DNA of 64,000 nucleotides from Pegea sp. RAD2-039 (lineage: Eukaryota > Chordata > Thaliacea > Salpida > Salpidae). Positions within the stretch are counted from its first letter, which is position 1, and each line of letters opens with the position of its first letter. Of the stretch, positions 37,701-47,802 are shown in pieces. Location of the stretch: assembly GCA_034620365.1 (NCBI GenBank), contig JAQGEQ010000231.1:124001-188000 (forward strand), in the 5' to 3' direction. The notes beneath the pieces are model-generated. The model was not told the DNA's origin and made no database searches. It saw nothing but the letters and a program-made list of their open reading frames with translations. A program made the position numbers and the translations under genes.

Positions 37701-40700
37701 ACACCAACCTCAACCCTCTTTCAACTTCGATCTTGTTGACTAATACAAGTCTACTTGATCAAAAATGGGCTGCGGTAGGCCCAGATGGGTCTAGGACTGG
37801 TACCATTTGCTCCTTCAAATCATCTGGTTCATTAATCTCACCATCAACCATTAAAACTTGACTGTGAACCATCTACAGGTAGTTGTGCACCATTTCAACC
37901 ACAAGCAACCATTAATTACAACCATCAATGTTACCAACCGACCAGAGGAAGTGTTTGTAAGATGACTTGTGGTCCACAATACTACCATTTAGGAAGTAGT
38001 GAGACCATTTGTCAACCAGATGGTGTCTGGTCCATAAAACTGGCCACTTGTATTCATCATGTCAGTTGTTCATTTCACGCAGTGACGTCATCACAACTTC
38101 ACGCTTCTAGTTAGATCAACGAGCTTGTCAGTTGTGGGCCGCATCAGATGGACAAGTGGTCGTTGATGAGTGTACCAGTGACAGTCTGGCAGTAGGCACC
38201 AAATGTTATTTTGCTTGTCCACCTGGTCTGCATATTCGTGGTCTATCCTCATCTGTCTGCTTGTCTAATTTGACCTGGTCACATCCGCTGCCCACTTGTC
38301 ACGGTTGGTTGGTTGGTTTTGTCACATGTCTCACGACCATTGACATTTACTTCCGGTCAGCTTCCTGTACTGGATTTCTTCATTTTTCTCATCTTCTTTT
38401 TCCTGCTCTCTGCCACCACCAGGCGGTGGATGAAGGAGTCATCTGTCATCAGTCGTGCTCTTCAGGATCAAACTCTACTTCCTTAGTTTGCCGTCGCGAT
38501 GGAACATGGAATGGAAGTGACGTCATTTGTCCCTCACCCCCTTCCTGCCCGCCTCTAACTGGTCTCACCCATCGCGTTAATGACGTCATCGCTTCGCGAT
38601 CTAGTGTAGTGACGAGTATAGACTGCGCGAAGTCTTCCAACTTCCTCCCAGGATCTTCCTGTCTCTTCTGGTGTCCCGAAGGATACGATTTGATCGAAGG
38701 AGCATCTTACATCAACTGCTCAACTACTGGCCACTGGTCTGGGCAGCAACCCAGGTACACAAGTGCCCACCTCAATCCTACATGTCCCACACTAATGACT
38801 TCAGATGCAACCTGTCCCACACTTGTCCTTCAATCAATGGACCAGGAATCGCGACAACCATCTATGTCCCTTTTATCAACGCTACTTCTGTCCCCGCTGG
38901 GACCAGGCTTCTATTACTCTGCCATAAAGGATTTCGGGTCGTTGGGGACGATGAGCGAGTTTGTGGGACAGGTGGACGGTGGTGGGGCCGGGGACCTTTC
39001 ATCCCATCTTGCTTCAAAATGTGTCCTACTCTTTTCACGCCTCTTTTTGGCTCTATCGCCCCTGAATCGTGTTTAATGGGGTGAGATAGTTGCTAGAGAT
39101 GGTTGGTGACCCATTAATTGGTGTTTGGTTGGCAGGACAAGCACAGATGGTGATGTTTGTACCATTTCTTGTTCCAATCATCAAAGTTCTATTGCACAAA
39201 TGGTGTGTGTCGATGGTGATTGGTCTTCTGAAGTTCCTACTTGTCCTTTAACTACCAATCAAGTTGGTTAGTAGCTCGATACTTCTGCTGGTTGATGGTT
39301 TCAAACTCGACCAATTTTTCAAACAGAAACTATCTCGTCAACTTTCATGTTAATTACTCGACTTCCATATAAGGGATGTTTGAGTTTCAATAATATCACG
39401 AAAGTTGTTGATTGGCAACCAACTGACCAGTGTTCACTAGATAATTTAAACCAGCGATGGAAATGGTTCGAACTATCAACCATTAGTTCAGCAGATGGTA
39501 GTTTATGTATCGAGGTTTGTCCTCAAACTTCCACATGAGTTTGTTGCAAGATGCTTGTTATTTTTCAGTCAGATGTGAATTTGCGAAATCACTCTGTGTT
39601 AGCCATGAAAGCATGCAATAAAAGTTCAACCAATCAACAAGTTACTTGTGATTCTACAGATTTAACTAGAAGGTTTGTTACTTGAAGCTTGTTTTGGAAA
39701 TCACTTCGGAGATTTCTTATTTTAGATTTTATCTCAATTTCAAATCGTTGAAATTCGTGATTTCAAATATCAGTGAAAATGGAAAGTTAGAAATAACTGA
39801 AATAAATTCAAGTCTTCGACATATGACTGCTGATGTCTTTAATCCTCTACAGATCAGCGCTACAGGTACATTCCTTCATTCTAAAGGCAAAAAATCGATT
39901 TCTAAATACCCAGATGATGTAAATCTCGAAGAGGTGAATGATGAAGCAGTTTGCTTATATAAATGCAAAGAGACTTATCACTCCATCTCTAATCTTACTG
40001 GTTATGTAAGGCTAGCAAGATACTTCCATTTTGGCTTCCCACCAAAATGTCACTGGAATTTTATCGGTGCTCAAATTAGTATTTTGTGTTTTAATTTAAT
40101 GATGAAATGTTTGTAGTGAGTAAGAAGATCAGTTGGATGTTGGAGCTGATTGAATTGAATCTACAATATGTTGATGATTGTAGATTTTCAGATTGCTTAA
40201 AAGTTTGTTTAATTTGATCTTATCATCACAAGTAATCTCTATTATGTCTGTAGATGATTTTATATGAATCAAATGATCAAATCGAAGAAGAAAGAGTCTT
40301 CACAAAATCTATATCTTTATATTCTTATCACCAAAGAGTTTTATTCTCTTCTCATCACAACATCAGTCTCATCTTCACTTCCTCATCCAATCATTTCAAC
40401 AAATCCTTTATCGTCAAATACAAAGTATTTATCATCTTTCTAACATTTTTCATCATCAGTAGATGTCATTGATAGACTTTTACATCTTCCTTGCATCCTG
40501 CAAACTGTGATAAGATGCCAAGAAGTCCAAATACTTTGACTTCCTCGGTTGACTCTGCAACAAAATGGCCTTGGGTCGTTTCAATCTATGAATTCATCGA
40601 TGAAAATGTTGGCAATTTAATCTTATGAAGTTGACTGACTTGTAAAGATGTCTTTCAGTATCTTCATCACTGCACAGGAGTTTTGATCTCTTCTAGCACT

Positions 40701-41800
40701 GCTCTTACTGCTGCACACTGTTCACGTTTCATGTTAGAAGTTCTTGCTGACAAACGGCGGCAAGTATTTGTTGGTTCAGGTGTTGATGAAAATGAAATAA
40801 GCAGAAAGTTTCTCGTCATCAGGTTGTATGTTGGTTTCAGTAAAAGTTTAGACGCTGGCGTAGTTGTGATGCTGCTAATAGCAACTCATCTTCTTATTTA
40901 AATGAATTTAAGTTTTTCATCCGAGCTACTTTTAAGCATTTTCTTACATGTTTTTAATTGGTTGGTTTTATGTAGTTCCTTAACTTTTAGCTAGCAACTA
41001 TTCAAAAGTTCAGAATTTAAACGAATTTTTTGAAAGATTTTATTTATTATCTTCTATAAGTAAAAGATGCAGTCATGTGAATCTTTGAAATTAATTTATT
41101 TGATTAGTATTTCAGTGCATCCTGAATACGATCCAATTAACAGAATCAACGATTTTACTATTTGGAAATTAAAACCAGTCGATAATATGTCGCTTTCGTT
41201 CGTCTGTTTACCTTCATACCCAGTTTTGAGTTACAATACACGAAGTGTTTGTCTCAGTATTAGTTGGTCTTCTATCAGAAAAGGTTTGTCAATTGTCAGT
41301 GTTTCTCATAAGTTGAATGACAATAAACACGAATTAATATCAAACCATTTCTTACCCAGTTACTAAAAGCAGAAAACTTCAAGAAAATAGAATGAGAATA
41401 ATTCCATCTTCTAAATGCAACTATTATCATAATCAAACATCCTTTCATCATCTGATCTGCACAACAAATCCTCATCTAGATGCTGAGACAGTCGCTCCAA
41501 TGGTAGTTTTCTAATATTTGCTTTTACTTTTCACTTTAAAGGATTTTTTCGACAAAATAGGAAGATTCTGATGCCTTAGTTTGTCAAGTAGATGATGTGT
41601 GGATTCTTTCCGGTTTTGCTAGTTACACTATGTCTAATTTAAATCCACAAAGGTTTTATTCAAGTTTGAAATCTGTAATTAAGTGGGTTCAAAGAGAAGG
41701 TGGCGAAATGATTTTGTCGCGGAATCTAAATCGTTTAGCTCTTAGTGATTTGGATGACAAATACTGGAAACAAATTAAAGAAAATATAAAAAATTTATAA
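28740..41800 (+). CDS. Giant type II membrane protein: TM, SEA-like, sushi and ricin-type modules, trypsin-like end
   Basis: More than 30 exons, many introns only 40-75 bp. Well-supported exons are 28740-28826, 29566-29623, 29796-29873, 30009-30184, 30235-30372, 30516-30750, 30816-31016, 31090-31224, 31274-31345 and 31397-31567; later ones are approximate. There is no signal peptide. About 50 cytoplasmic residues precede a membrane segment (LSYVFLGLLSLLLIVI), then a SEA-like region to 30750. Sushi (CCP) modules with their Cys and Trp pattern run from 30816 to about 39240, roughly 20 in number. They are interrupted by ricin-type beta-trefoil-like segments near 32660-33000, 35400-36280, 37270-37700 and 39350-39600 (for example NQICVGVDM with KIFWKW). 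The end, 40490-41800, is a trypsin-like fold with ALTAAHC, NDFTIWKL and EDSDALVC. The likely role is surface adhesion or recognition. No named orthologue is recognised. Confidence 0.8.
30816..32590 (+). other. First block of about seven sushi (CCP) modules in the giant gene
   Basis: Exons in this block encode modules such as NCKSLEFGSNMVISP..., CPKLISNQIIHPTAC..., CPDLNLSPGLQLIGC..., CEPFLPLPNQLVASIT..., CDLQRPPDGSTCRLDC..., TCPKLPNLIRGTWKP... and TCPGFKKSQVGIEPL.... Each shows the CCP layout: a first Cys before a short Pro/Leu stretch, a Cys before C.f.C, an aromatic-Gly pair, and a final Trp followed by Cys. Most exon borders are phase 1, which suits shuffling and tandem duplication. Sushi modules bind proteins and glycans in complement and adhesion proteins. 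Confidence 0.85.
35524..36091 (+). repeat. 15-bp minisatellite, about 38 copies, in an intron of the giant gene
   Basis: Tandem array of the unit TCATCATCAACTTCT (type A) or TCATCATCAACTCCT (type B), which differ at a single T/C. Units interleave in an irregular pattern with ABB and ABABB runs, a sign of repeated unequal duplication. The first unit is short and the second carries one variant base. One unit near 35746-35759 is 14 bases and shifts the frame. The array lies between a GTAAGT donor-like site at about 35519 and an acceptor before TTGAAGAACTCAGCC at about 36148, so it is most simply intronic. Long frames through it on both strands, serine-rich or acidic, are by-products. Confidence 0.9.
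38130..39240 (+). other. Late sushi modules in a GC-richer block of the giant gene
   Basis: Several CCP modules are visible: CQLWAASDGQVVVDECTSD..., the VICHQSCSSGSNSTSLVC type, SCPPLTGLTHRVNDVIASRS..., TCPSINGPGIATTIYVP... and MCPTLFTPLFGSIAPESC.... The DNA here is much less AT-rich than the rest of the window and contains several intact CpG sites. Two frames stay open for long distances through the short introns; only the CCP-encoding frame at each point is meaningful. Confidence 0.75.
40490..41800 (+). other. Trypsin-like domain of the giant gene with altered active-site surroundings
   Basis: Spliced by eye, the domain shows TKWPWVVSIYE near its start, CTGVLISSSTALTAAHC with the catalytic His, HPEYDPINRINDFTIWKL with the catalytic Asp, CNYYHNQTSFHHLICTTNP, and then APM joined to EDSDALVC over an exon border, followed by WILSGFASY and a final helix FYSSLKSVIKWVQRE. 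His, Asp and Ser are therefore still present. The usual GDSGGP is EDSDA, and no Arg/Lys-IVGG activation site is seen (TLTSSVDSATKWPW instead). Both changes argue for a protease homologue without normal activity. AATAAA directly follows the stop codon at 41801-41806. Confidence 0.65.
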
Positions 41801-42337
41801 AATAAAACGTTATTTATCAAATACTTGAAGAATTTTTACGTTAAATGTTCTATAAATTTTGATTGAAATAAAATTTCTTTCAAACAAATGTCACTTTATA
41901 TATAGTCTTTCAAAATAAGCAATTTTTAAAATGATATTTTTTTATTTTATAAGGTAGTGTATAAAAATTTTGAAATAAATAATAAAAATATCTTTATATG
42001 ATGTTATGTAAATCGAATACCTTCCCTACTAGCTCTAATCTAGATATTGAATTGCAAAATAGCGAATCATTATAAGATAAGATTTTTTTATATTATTAAT
42101 GCTAACTAATCACCAGATATATTCATAATGATGTGATGGTTAAGATGTACCAATTGTCAAACAATATTTGATTTGAAAAGAAAATATATCAGGAAACGAC
42201 CATTGAACTTGATAGAAAGAAATAACTCACTGATTCAGTATTTATGGCTGATATAATCTTTCATTTTCAGATAACTCTTTATAAAGAAAAACCAAGTTTT
42301 GTCACGAGTTACACAGCGCAGTACCTGATTTCGTTAT
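41801..42337. other. 3' UTR of the giant gene and spacer
   Basis: AATAAA motifs at 41801-41806 and 41866-41871 can end the giant transcript. The rest is non-coding AT-rich sequence up to the tail of the CR1-like element. Confidence 0.5.
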
Positions 42338-42494
42338 TTATTTATTTATTACAATAAATGTGAAGGAGGGTGCCTAAAGAGAGCACCTCTCGCTGACACA
42401 CATTCTCACAAATTAGATCTATTTGACGTGTAAACGAAAAAGCATATGACAGTGAAGAATTGCACAGAATCATAGTATTGTAAAAAAGAAAAAT

Positions 42495-45430
42495 TCACAG
42501 TTTAGAAATGGCAATGTTGGCGATATTATAACAATTCAGCTTTTTTTTGAACAACACAAGTGATTTTGACATGACAATCTCTGATGGCAGATTCTTCCAT
42601 GTACAGATTGTGCGGTATGAGAAAAAACTTAATCTGGTTAACGTAGCTGGTGGAGTGGGCTTATTAAGATGTAATTTATGTCTTCTAAGTTGATATAACT
42701 TGAGGGAGGGACTAATGGAGAAAAAGTCATCAAACTGAAGATCAATTAGGTTGTGAATAATTTTAAAAATCAGAATAAGGTCGTATTTAATTCTTCGGAT
42801 TTCCAAAGTATCTAGATTGAAGAAGCTGAGACGATGCTTATAACTCTCGTATTTGATATTAAGTTTCCTGCAAACCAATCTCGTAAATGTTGCCTGAACA
42901 GATTCGATTTTTCTGATATCACCAACTTGATATGGCATCCATGCACTGACATTGTATTCAAGAATAGGGCGTATGTACAGTTTGAAAAGGTTGACGAAAA
43001 ACCATGGATCTTTAGAATTAAAAGTCTTTATGATGAGGTGGACAAGCTTGATAGATTTTCCAAAGATTCTGGAAACATAACTGTGCCATTTGAAGTCAGA
43101 TGTCAGAGTAATGCCGAGGTCTATGACTGAGGATACTCGTTCAAGAATAGATCCATTGATGTAGTATTGGTTGCTGAAGTTGGCAGCTGGCTTACGGGAG
43201 AATGTTATAACTTCAGACTTTGTTGGCTGGATTTTAAGTTGCCAATTCGCAGACCAGTTTTCTACGATGTTTAGTGCAGTGTGGAGTTTTGAGTGAGAAC
43301 CAGATAATAGCTTGATGTCATCTGCATACACAAACACACTGACATTGTCTACTGTTATTAGTCTTCTGATGAGGTCTTCAATGAAAATCAAAAAGAGAAG
43401 TGGACCCAGAACGGAACCCTGAGGAACGCCGCTGGTGACTTTACTAGGAGTAGATAAAGATCTTTCTACACGGGTTCGTTGGGTTCTACCTGATAAGAAA
43501 TCTTCAATCCATTTTAAGATGGAGTTGCTGATTTTTATGTTTTTCAATACAGTAATGAGCTTGTTGTGTGGAACAGAATCAAACGCTTTAGCAAAATCAA
43601 GGTATATGATGTCACATGGAGTATTACTTTCGTAATGAGCTGTAAGCTCATTGAAAAAAGTGAGATGTTGAGTCAAAGAAGATCTTTGCTTAACAAAGCC
43701 ATGCTGGAAATCAGATATTAGATGATGCTCCGTCAAATGGCTAGTTATATGGTTGTGAATGATGTGTTCTTGAGTTCTGCAGATAACCGAAGTCAGCGAA
43801 ACTGGTCTGTAGTTAAGTGCAGTGTTTCTGGGACCCTTCTTATAAATTGGAGTAATAATAGCATTCTTCCAAATTTGTGGAAGTCTTCCCCGCTTAAGAG
43901 TCATGTTAAAGAGTAGCGATAAGGGTAGCGCTAAAGAAGAAGTACTTTTTCTTAAAAACAAAGCTGGGATTTGATCTGGGGTGTTGGAAACTGTTGACTT
44001 TAGAGAAGAAACAGCTTTAGATACTATATCAACTGTTATGTCTAGATCTACCATCTCAGAGATATTTGAAAGGATATTGGAGTAGGAAATAGTAGGAGTA
44101 TTGCCATCATCGGTTATAATAACCTTTTCAAATTGTTTGTTTAGCAATTCAGCTTTATTCTTTGGTTCCATCACCAGTTGATTGGCGTTATCAAGCAAGG
44201 GAGGTAGATGAGATCTCGTCTTAAGCTTGTGATTAATGAAGCCAAAAAACGTTTTCTTGCTAGGTGAAGATAAGATTGCACTTTCTTTTCCTAAATAGAA
44301 GCTATAAACTGATTTCTTGTAGACCAGACAAAGATCTTTGTATAGAGGTTTGATGGAAGGATCTGCTTTAGTTTGTTTGTGTAAGAGGTTTTTCAAATGC
44401 TGTAAATTCCTTAAATATCTTGGCAAGTATGGTTTTTTGTTGACTCTATATAAAGGTATGAACTTTTTAATTGACTCATTAACAATGTTAGTAAACCTCG
44501 AGTAGATATCATTGATGTCTTCGGTAGAGTTGAAAACAGAAATCCAGTCAAAACCTGATAAAAACTTGTTTATACTGTTATAATTTCCACGATAAAAGTT
44601 CCGTATGCTTGGAGTTTTAACGTTCGTAGAAAAAGTTTGTTGGAGCTTGAATTCAATCCTGTTGTGATCGCATGTCAGAGTAAAAGGTTCATTTTGATCA
44701 ACGTAGATAACGTTCTCAGGTTTTGATGTGATGAGAAGATCCAAAGTATTACCACTAACTTGGGTTGGAAAAGTAACCATCTGAGATAGATTATTGGCAT
44801 CAAGGAAGTTTACAAAGACATGACTCAGATTGGCTAAATTAGTTTTGTCTCCATTCAAATTAAACAATTTTCCATTGAATGCTAAATTTGGGTTATTCCA
44901 ATCAATTCTACTAAAATTAAAATCCCCGAGAATATAAATCTCAGGACAAACAAGGCTTTTCAGAACCTTCAATAAGGCCTTAATAGTAACCTCATCGTTA
45001 ACTTTAGACGGTGGTAGGTACATATAAAGCGGGAAAACTTAGACTTTGAGTAATGAAAATTGAAAGAAATAATCTCAAATCCTGGGCAATCAATGGTATT
45101 TATCTTAATTCTTGAAATCATGGGTGCCAGTGATGTTTTATAGATTACACAAACACCGCCGCCTCTATCAAACAGTCTGTCACAGCGCAAAGCACGAAAA
45201 GGATCACTGTCATCCAGAAAGGAGTCAGGATAAAAGGGTTTCAACCAAGTTTCGGTAATGAAAACAAATGTAAAATCTTGAGAAAGCAAAAGAGCTTTCA
45301 ATTCGAAAATTTTGTTGACAATTGACCGTGCGTTGAAAAACATACCTAATATAAAAGAAAAATTGTCTTTTTGACACTTGTAAGATTTGGTGGTAGGCTT
45401 CTGTGTACTGGTATCTTGGGCTGGAAGCAT
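42495..45430 (-). pseudogene. CR1-like ORF2: endonuclease plus reverse transcriptase, one frameshift
   Basis: The N-terminal part shows the apurinic-type endonuclease: FNARSIVNKIFELK, FVFITETWLKP with the catalytic Glu, DRGGGVCVIYK, then ILGDFNFSRIDW with Asp and Asn, and CDHNRIEF with the final His. The reverse transcriptase follows with NYRPVSLTSVICRT, FAKAFDSVPHNKL, SGVPQGSVLGPLLF and FVYADDIKLL. The endonuclease frame (45430-44969) and the main frame (45023-42495) overlap near 45023, where the reading passes from FSRF to MYLPPSK by a frameshift. Apart from this the frame is open to the end. Together these parts would nick target DNA and copy the RNA at the nick. Confidence 0.88.
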
Positions 45431-45534
45431 AGTATTAATAATTTTGTGCGAAGAGAGGTTGAATAAGGATGATGTGGGTCCAGTGGTTATTTTGCACTTC
45501 CATTTTTTGAAAAGACCTTCACAATCTTTAAAGC

Positions 45535-46482
45535 CTATGGTGGACCTCGAACTTTGTATTTGAAATCAGTTGGTTGCTCTTTCTGATTTCGGCTGTACGC
45601 CTCTTTTAGAAGACGCTTATTTTCTAAGCGATCATCTTCACACATATCATGTGCTACTCTGATGCCCTGGAATTTTTCGTCCTGCTTAAGCTTATACAGC
45701 TTAGCAAGAAACTTACGTTTGTCCCATCTTTCCTGAAAGGATACTTTTAACGGTCTTTTATGATTTGATCTTTTTGCCCCGAGTCTGATCATTGAAACTT
45801 TTGGAGCGTCCACAGCACCAAGGCTTTGAGTGCACATTTGATTAAAAGTCTTGATGTCATCGTCTTTATCAGTCTCAGAGACACCAAAGGTGATGACATT
45901 GTTTTCTCTATCCTCCCGGTCCAGAGTAAGTTTCTTGTGCGTGTCAGTAACCTTCTTGGCAAGAAGTTGCACCACGCTAGTATTTTTTTCGGATCCAGAA
46001 TTACCAACAACTGAGGCCCATGTGAGAGGCTTCTTTGTGGAGGCATCCAGTTCAATCATAGATTTGGATAAGATAGAAATCTTTTCATTGATTTTGGCAA
46101 CATCGTTGCCAATTTAGGATTTTAATTTGGCCAATTCAGTGGATATGGTGTTGCTGATCTCGAACAATAGGCTTGTATTAGTGTTGGACGAGGTGGTTGT
46201 TTTGTCCATAGATCTAAATTTAATGAAGGACCAACAAAATCCCACTTGCTGCATTTTATTATTTTCAAATATATCATAAAATTTTTTACTCACATCACTA
46301 CAAGTGAGGTGAAACCTAGAGAGGCATTTGATGCAATCTATTGCCAGATCTTTACCAGAGCAAGTTTTGTTACAAGCTCGGCAATTGCCATTGCAAGCTT
46401 GTTTTGAAGAACTTGGTTTGCTTGGGTTTTTTGGAGCTTTTGGCCGCAAGGTCCTGTCATTTGTATCTACCATAGTTTCCAT
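45535..46482 (-). pseudogene. CR1-like ORF1 with PHD-like zinc finger, one premature stop
   Basis: Frame of about 315 codons starting with METMVDTNDRTLRPK. Residues 30-75 hold a Cys/His cluster (CNGNCRACNKTC, DCIKCLSRFHLTC, later GFCW) resembling the PHD-like fingers of many CR1/L2 ORF1 proteins. A single in-frame TAA at 46114-46116 separates this from the second half, which continues in the same frame with IGNDVAKINEKISILSKS, a likely coiled coil, and a basic region (RLGAKRSNHKRPLKVSF) probably involved in RNA binding. ORF1 proteins of these elements coat the element RNA as a chaperone. The stop is the only lesion seen. Confidence 0.85.
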
Positions 46483-46540
46483 GATAGATTTTTAGTAACT
46501 CCCACCAAAGTATAGAATTTATAAGTCAGATAAATGTATG

Positions 46541-46600
46541 TGATATGTATATAAATAAATATATAAATAAATATATAAATAAATATATAAATAAATATAC
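46541..46600 (+). repeat. Microsatellite of ATAAATAAATAT units
   Basis: About four to five tandem copies of the 12-base unit ATAAATAAATAT, just outside the 5' end of the CR1-like element. It resembles the AAAT-type tails of such elements, but no element is attached on its other side. Confidence 0.75.
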
Positions 46601-47802
46601 CAAGTTAATAATATATAATAAATAATAATAAGTAAAAATATAAATAAATACACCACAAAAGCTAATCACAGCTTATTAGCAGTTATTCAAAAATGTGTAT
46701 CCACCAAAGTTTTATAAAAGATTTTTACTGTCACCAACCACAATATATAATATATATATAATAAACAATTCACTTCCTAGAAATAACTTTATCACAACTT
46801 ATAAGCACTTATTCAAATAGAACCTATAACCTTATTCAAATAGAATAATGGTAGGGTAGCGCTAAAGAACGATTATATAACAAGTTGGTCTTGGAAAATA
46901 CAGCTTGATGATAAAAATACATTTTCCTACTCAAGCAAACCAATGAGATGACAGACCTTTTGAAAAATTTAAAAACTTCTTAATTGACAAATTAAAACTT
47001 TGTAAAGGTGAGATGACTTTCATCTCCAATTGAGGTATACAATCGTGTGTTTGCAATTTATGATCTTGCTCAAATGGAATTTCTGAATATGCAATTAAAT
47101 TGTGCGTTAAAAATGAGCTTAAAGTTGAAGATCTATTTGACCTTTTAATTCGAGTTTATGGAAAAAGTTTCAATTTTTACAAAGAGCATTGATTACATAC
47201 TTGGTTCAAAATTTGTATCTAACAAATCAGTTTAAATATTTACTGCATATATGATTAACATATATATCCTATAGATGTTGGTAATGAACACAGTAAAATT
47301 AATTTGAGGTACTTTGTTTAGAATCAAAATAGCAAATTAAACTTGATGTTAACTGTTGGTGTGTAGTTTGAATGCCGAATATTTAAAAAAAAATTCAAAA
47401 CACGTTTCATTCGTGGCTAACGGAATACAGTTTTACAAAACAAATTAATTGTTTTTATTATGTTTTATCTTTCTCTATGTTAAATAATCTCTTACATAAT
47501 GGTTAAATATTTACTTAAGTTTCAGAAATAAATAATTTTGATTTGATATATTACTTAAATCAAGAAAGAAGTATTAAACTTAAGCTTTTCCTTATTTGAA
47601 TGATATTCATTAATTGATTGATATACTATCTTCTATTTTGTTGTAAAATAAGTTTATCAATAATTAAAAATTCTGATTTATCTTTTTATCTGATAGTTTA
47701 ATAAACTTCAACTTTAATAATTCTAAAATTAAGTTTGTTTTTGAAATATTTTTTTATAAAGTAATCTTTTATCTTTCAGTGAACTAAAACTATTTCAAAA
47801 AA
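46601..47802. other. Non-coding sequence upstream of P5CS
   Basis: AT-rich. Two short stretches (about 46855-46880 and 46960-47020) weakly resemble parts of the CR1-like ORF2 and may be very old fragments. A strong polypyrimidine stretch with TTTCAG ends at 47779, 23 bases before the P5CS start codon. Confidence 0.45.

Larger units (their letters stand above)
42338..46500 (-). mobile_element. Nearly complete CR1-like non-LTR retrotransposon
   Basis: Read on the - strand, the element begins near 46500, carries ORF1 (46482-45535) and ORF2 (45430-42495), then a 3' UTR of about 150 bases. It ends at about 42338 in an (AAAT)n-type tail, preceded by the conserved TTTGTGAGAATGTGTGTCAG motif. No long terminal repeats are present. 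Lack of a clear target-site duplication is usual for CR1-type elements. Only two clear coding lesions were found, one stop in ORF1 and one frameshift in the endonuclease, so insertion looks recent. The ORF2 part is almost identical to the segment at 6145-8345. ORF1 with a PHD-like finger and ORF2 with endonuclease plus reverse transcriptase places it in the CR1/L2 group. Confidence 0.9.

Noticed and set aside
38449..38640. Antisense frame in the GC-richer sushi block
   Set aside because: It is opposite clear sushi-encoding exons and has no family resemblance.
46855..47020. Short matches to CR1-like ORF2 upstream of P5CS (such as GGGTAGCGCTAAAGAA)
   Set aside because: Too short and degenerate to define an element by eye. 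Mentioned only in the spacer entry.
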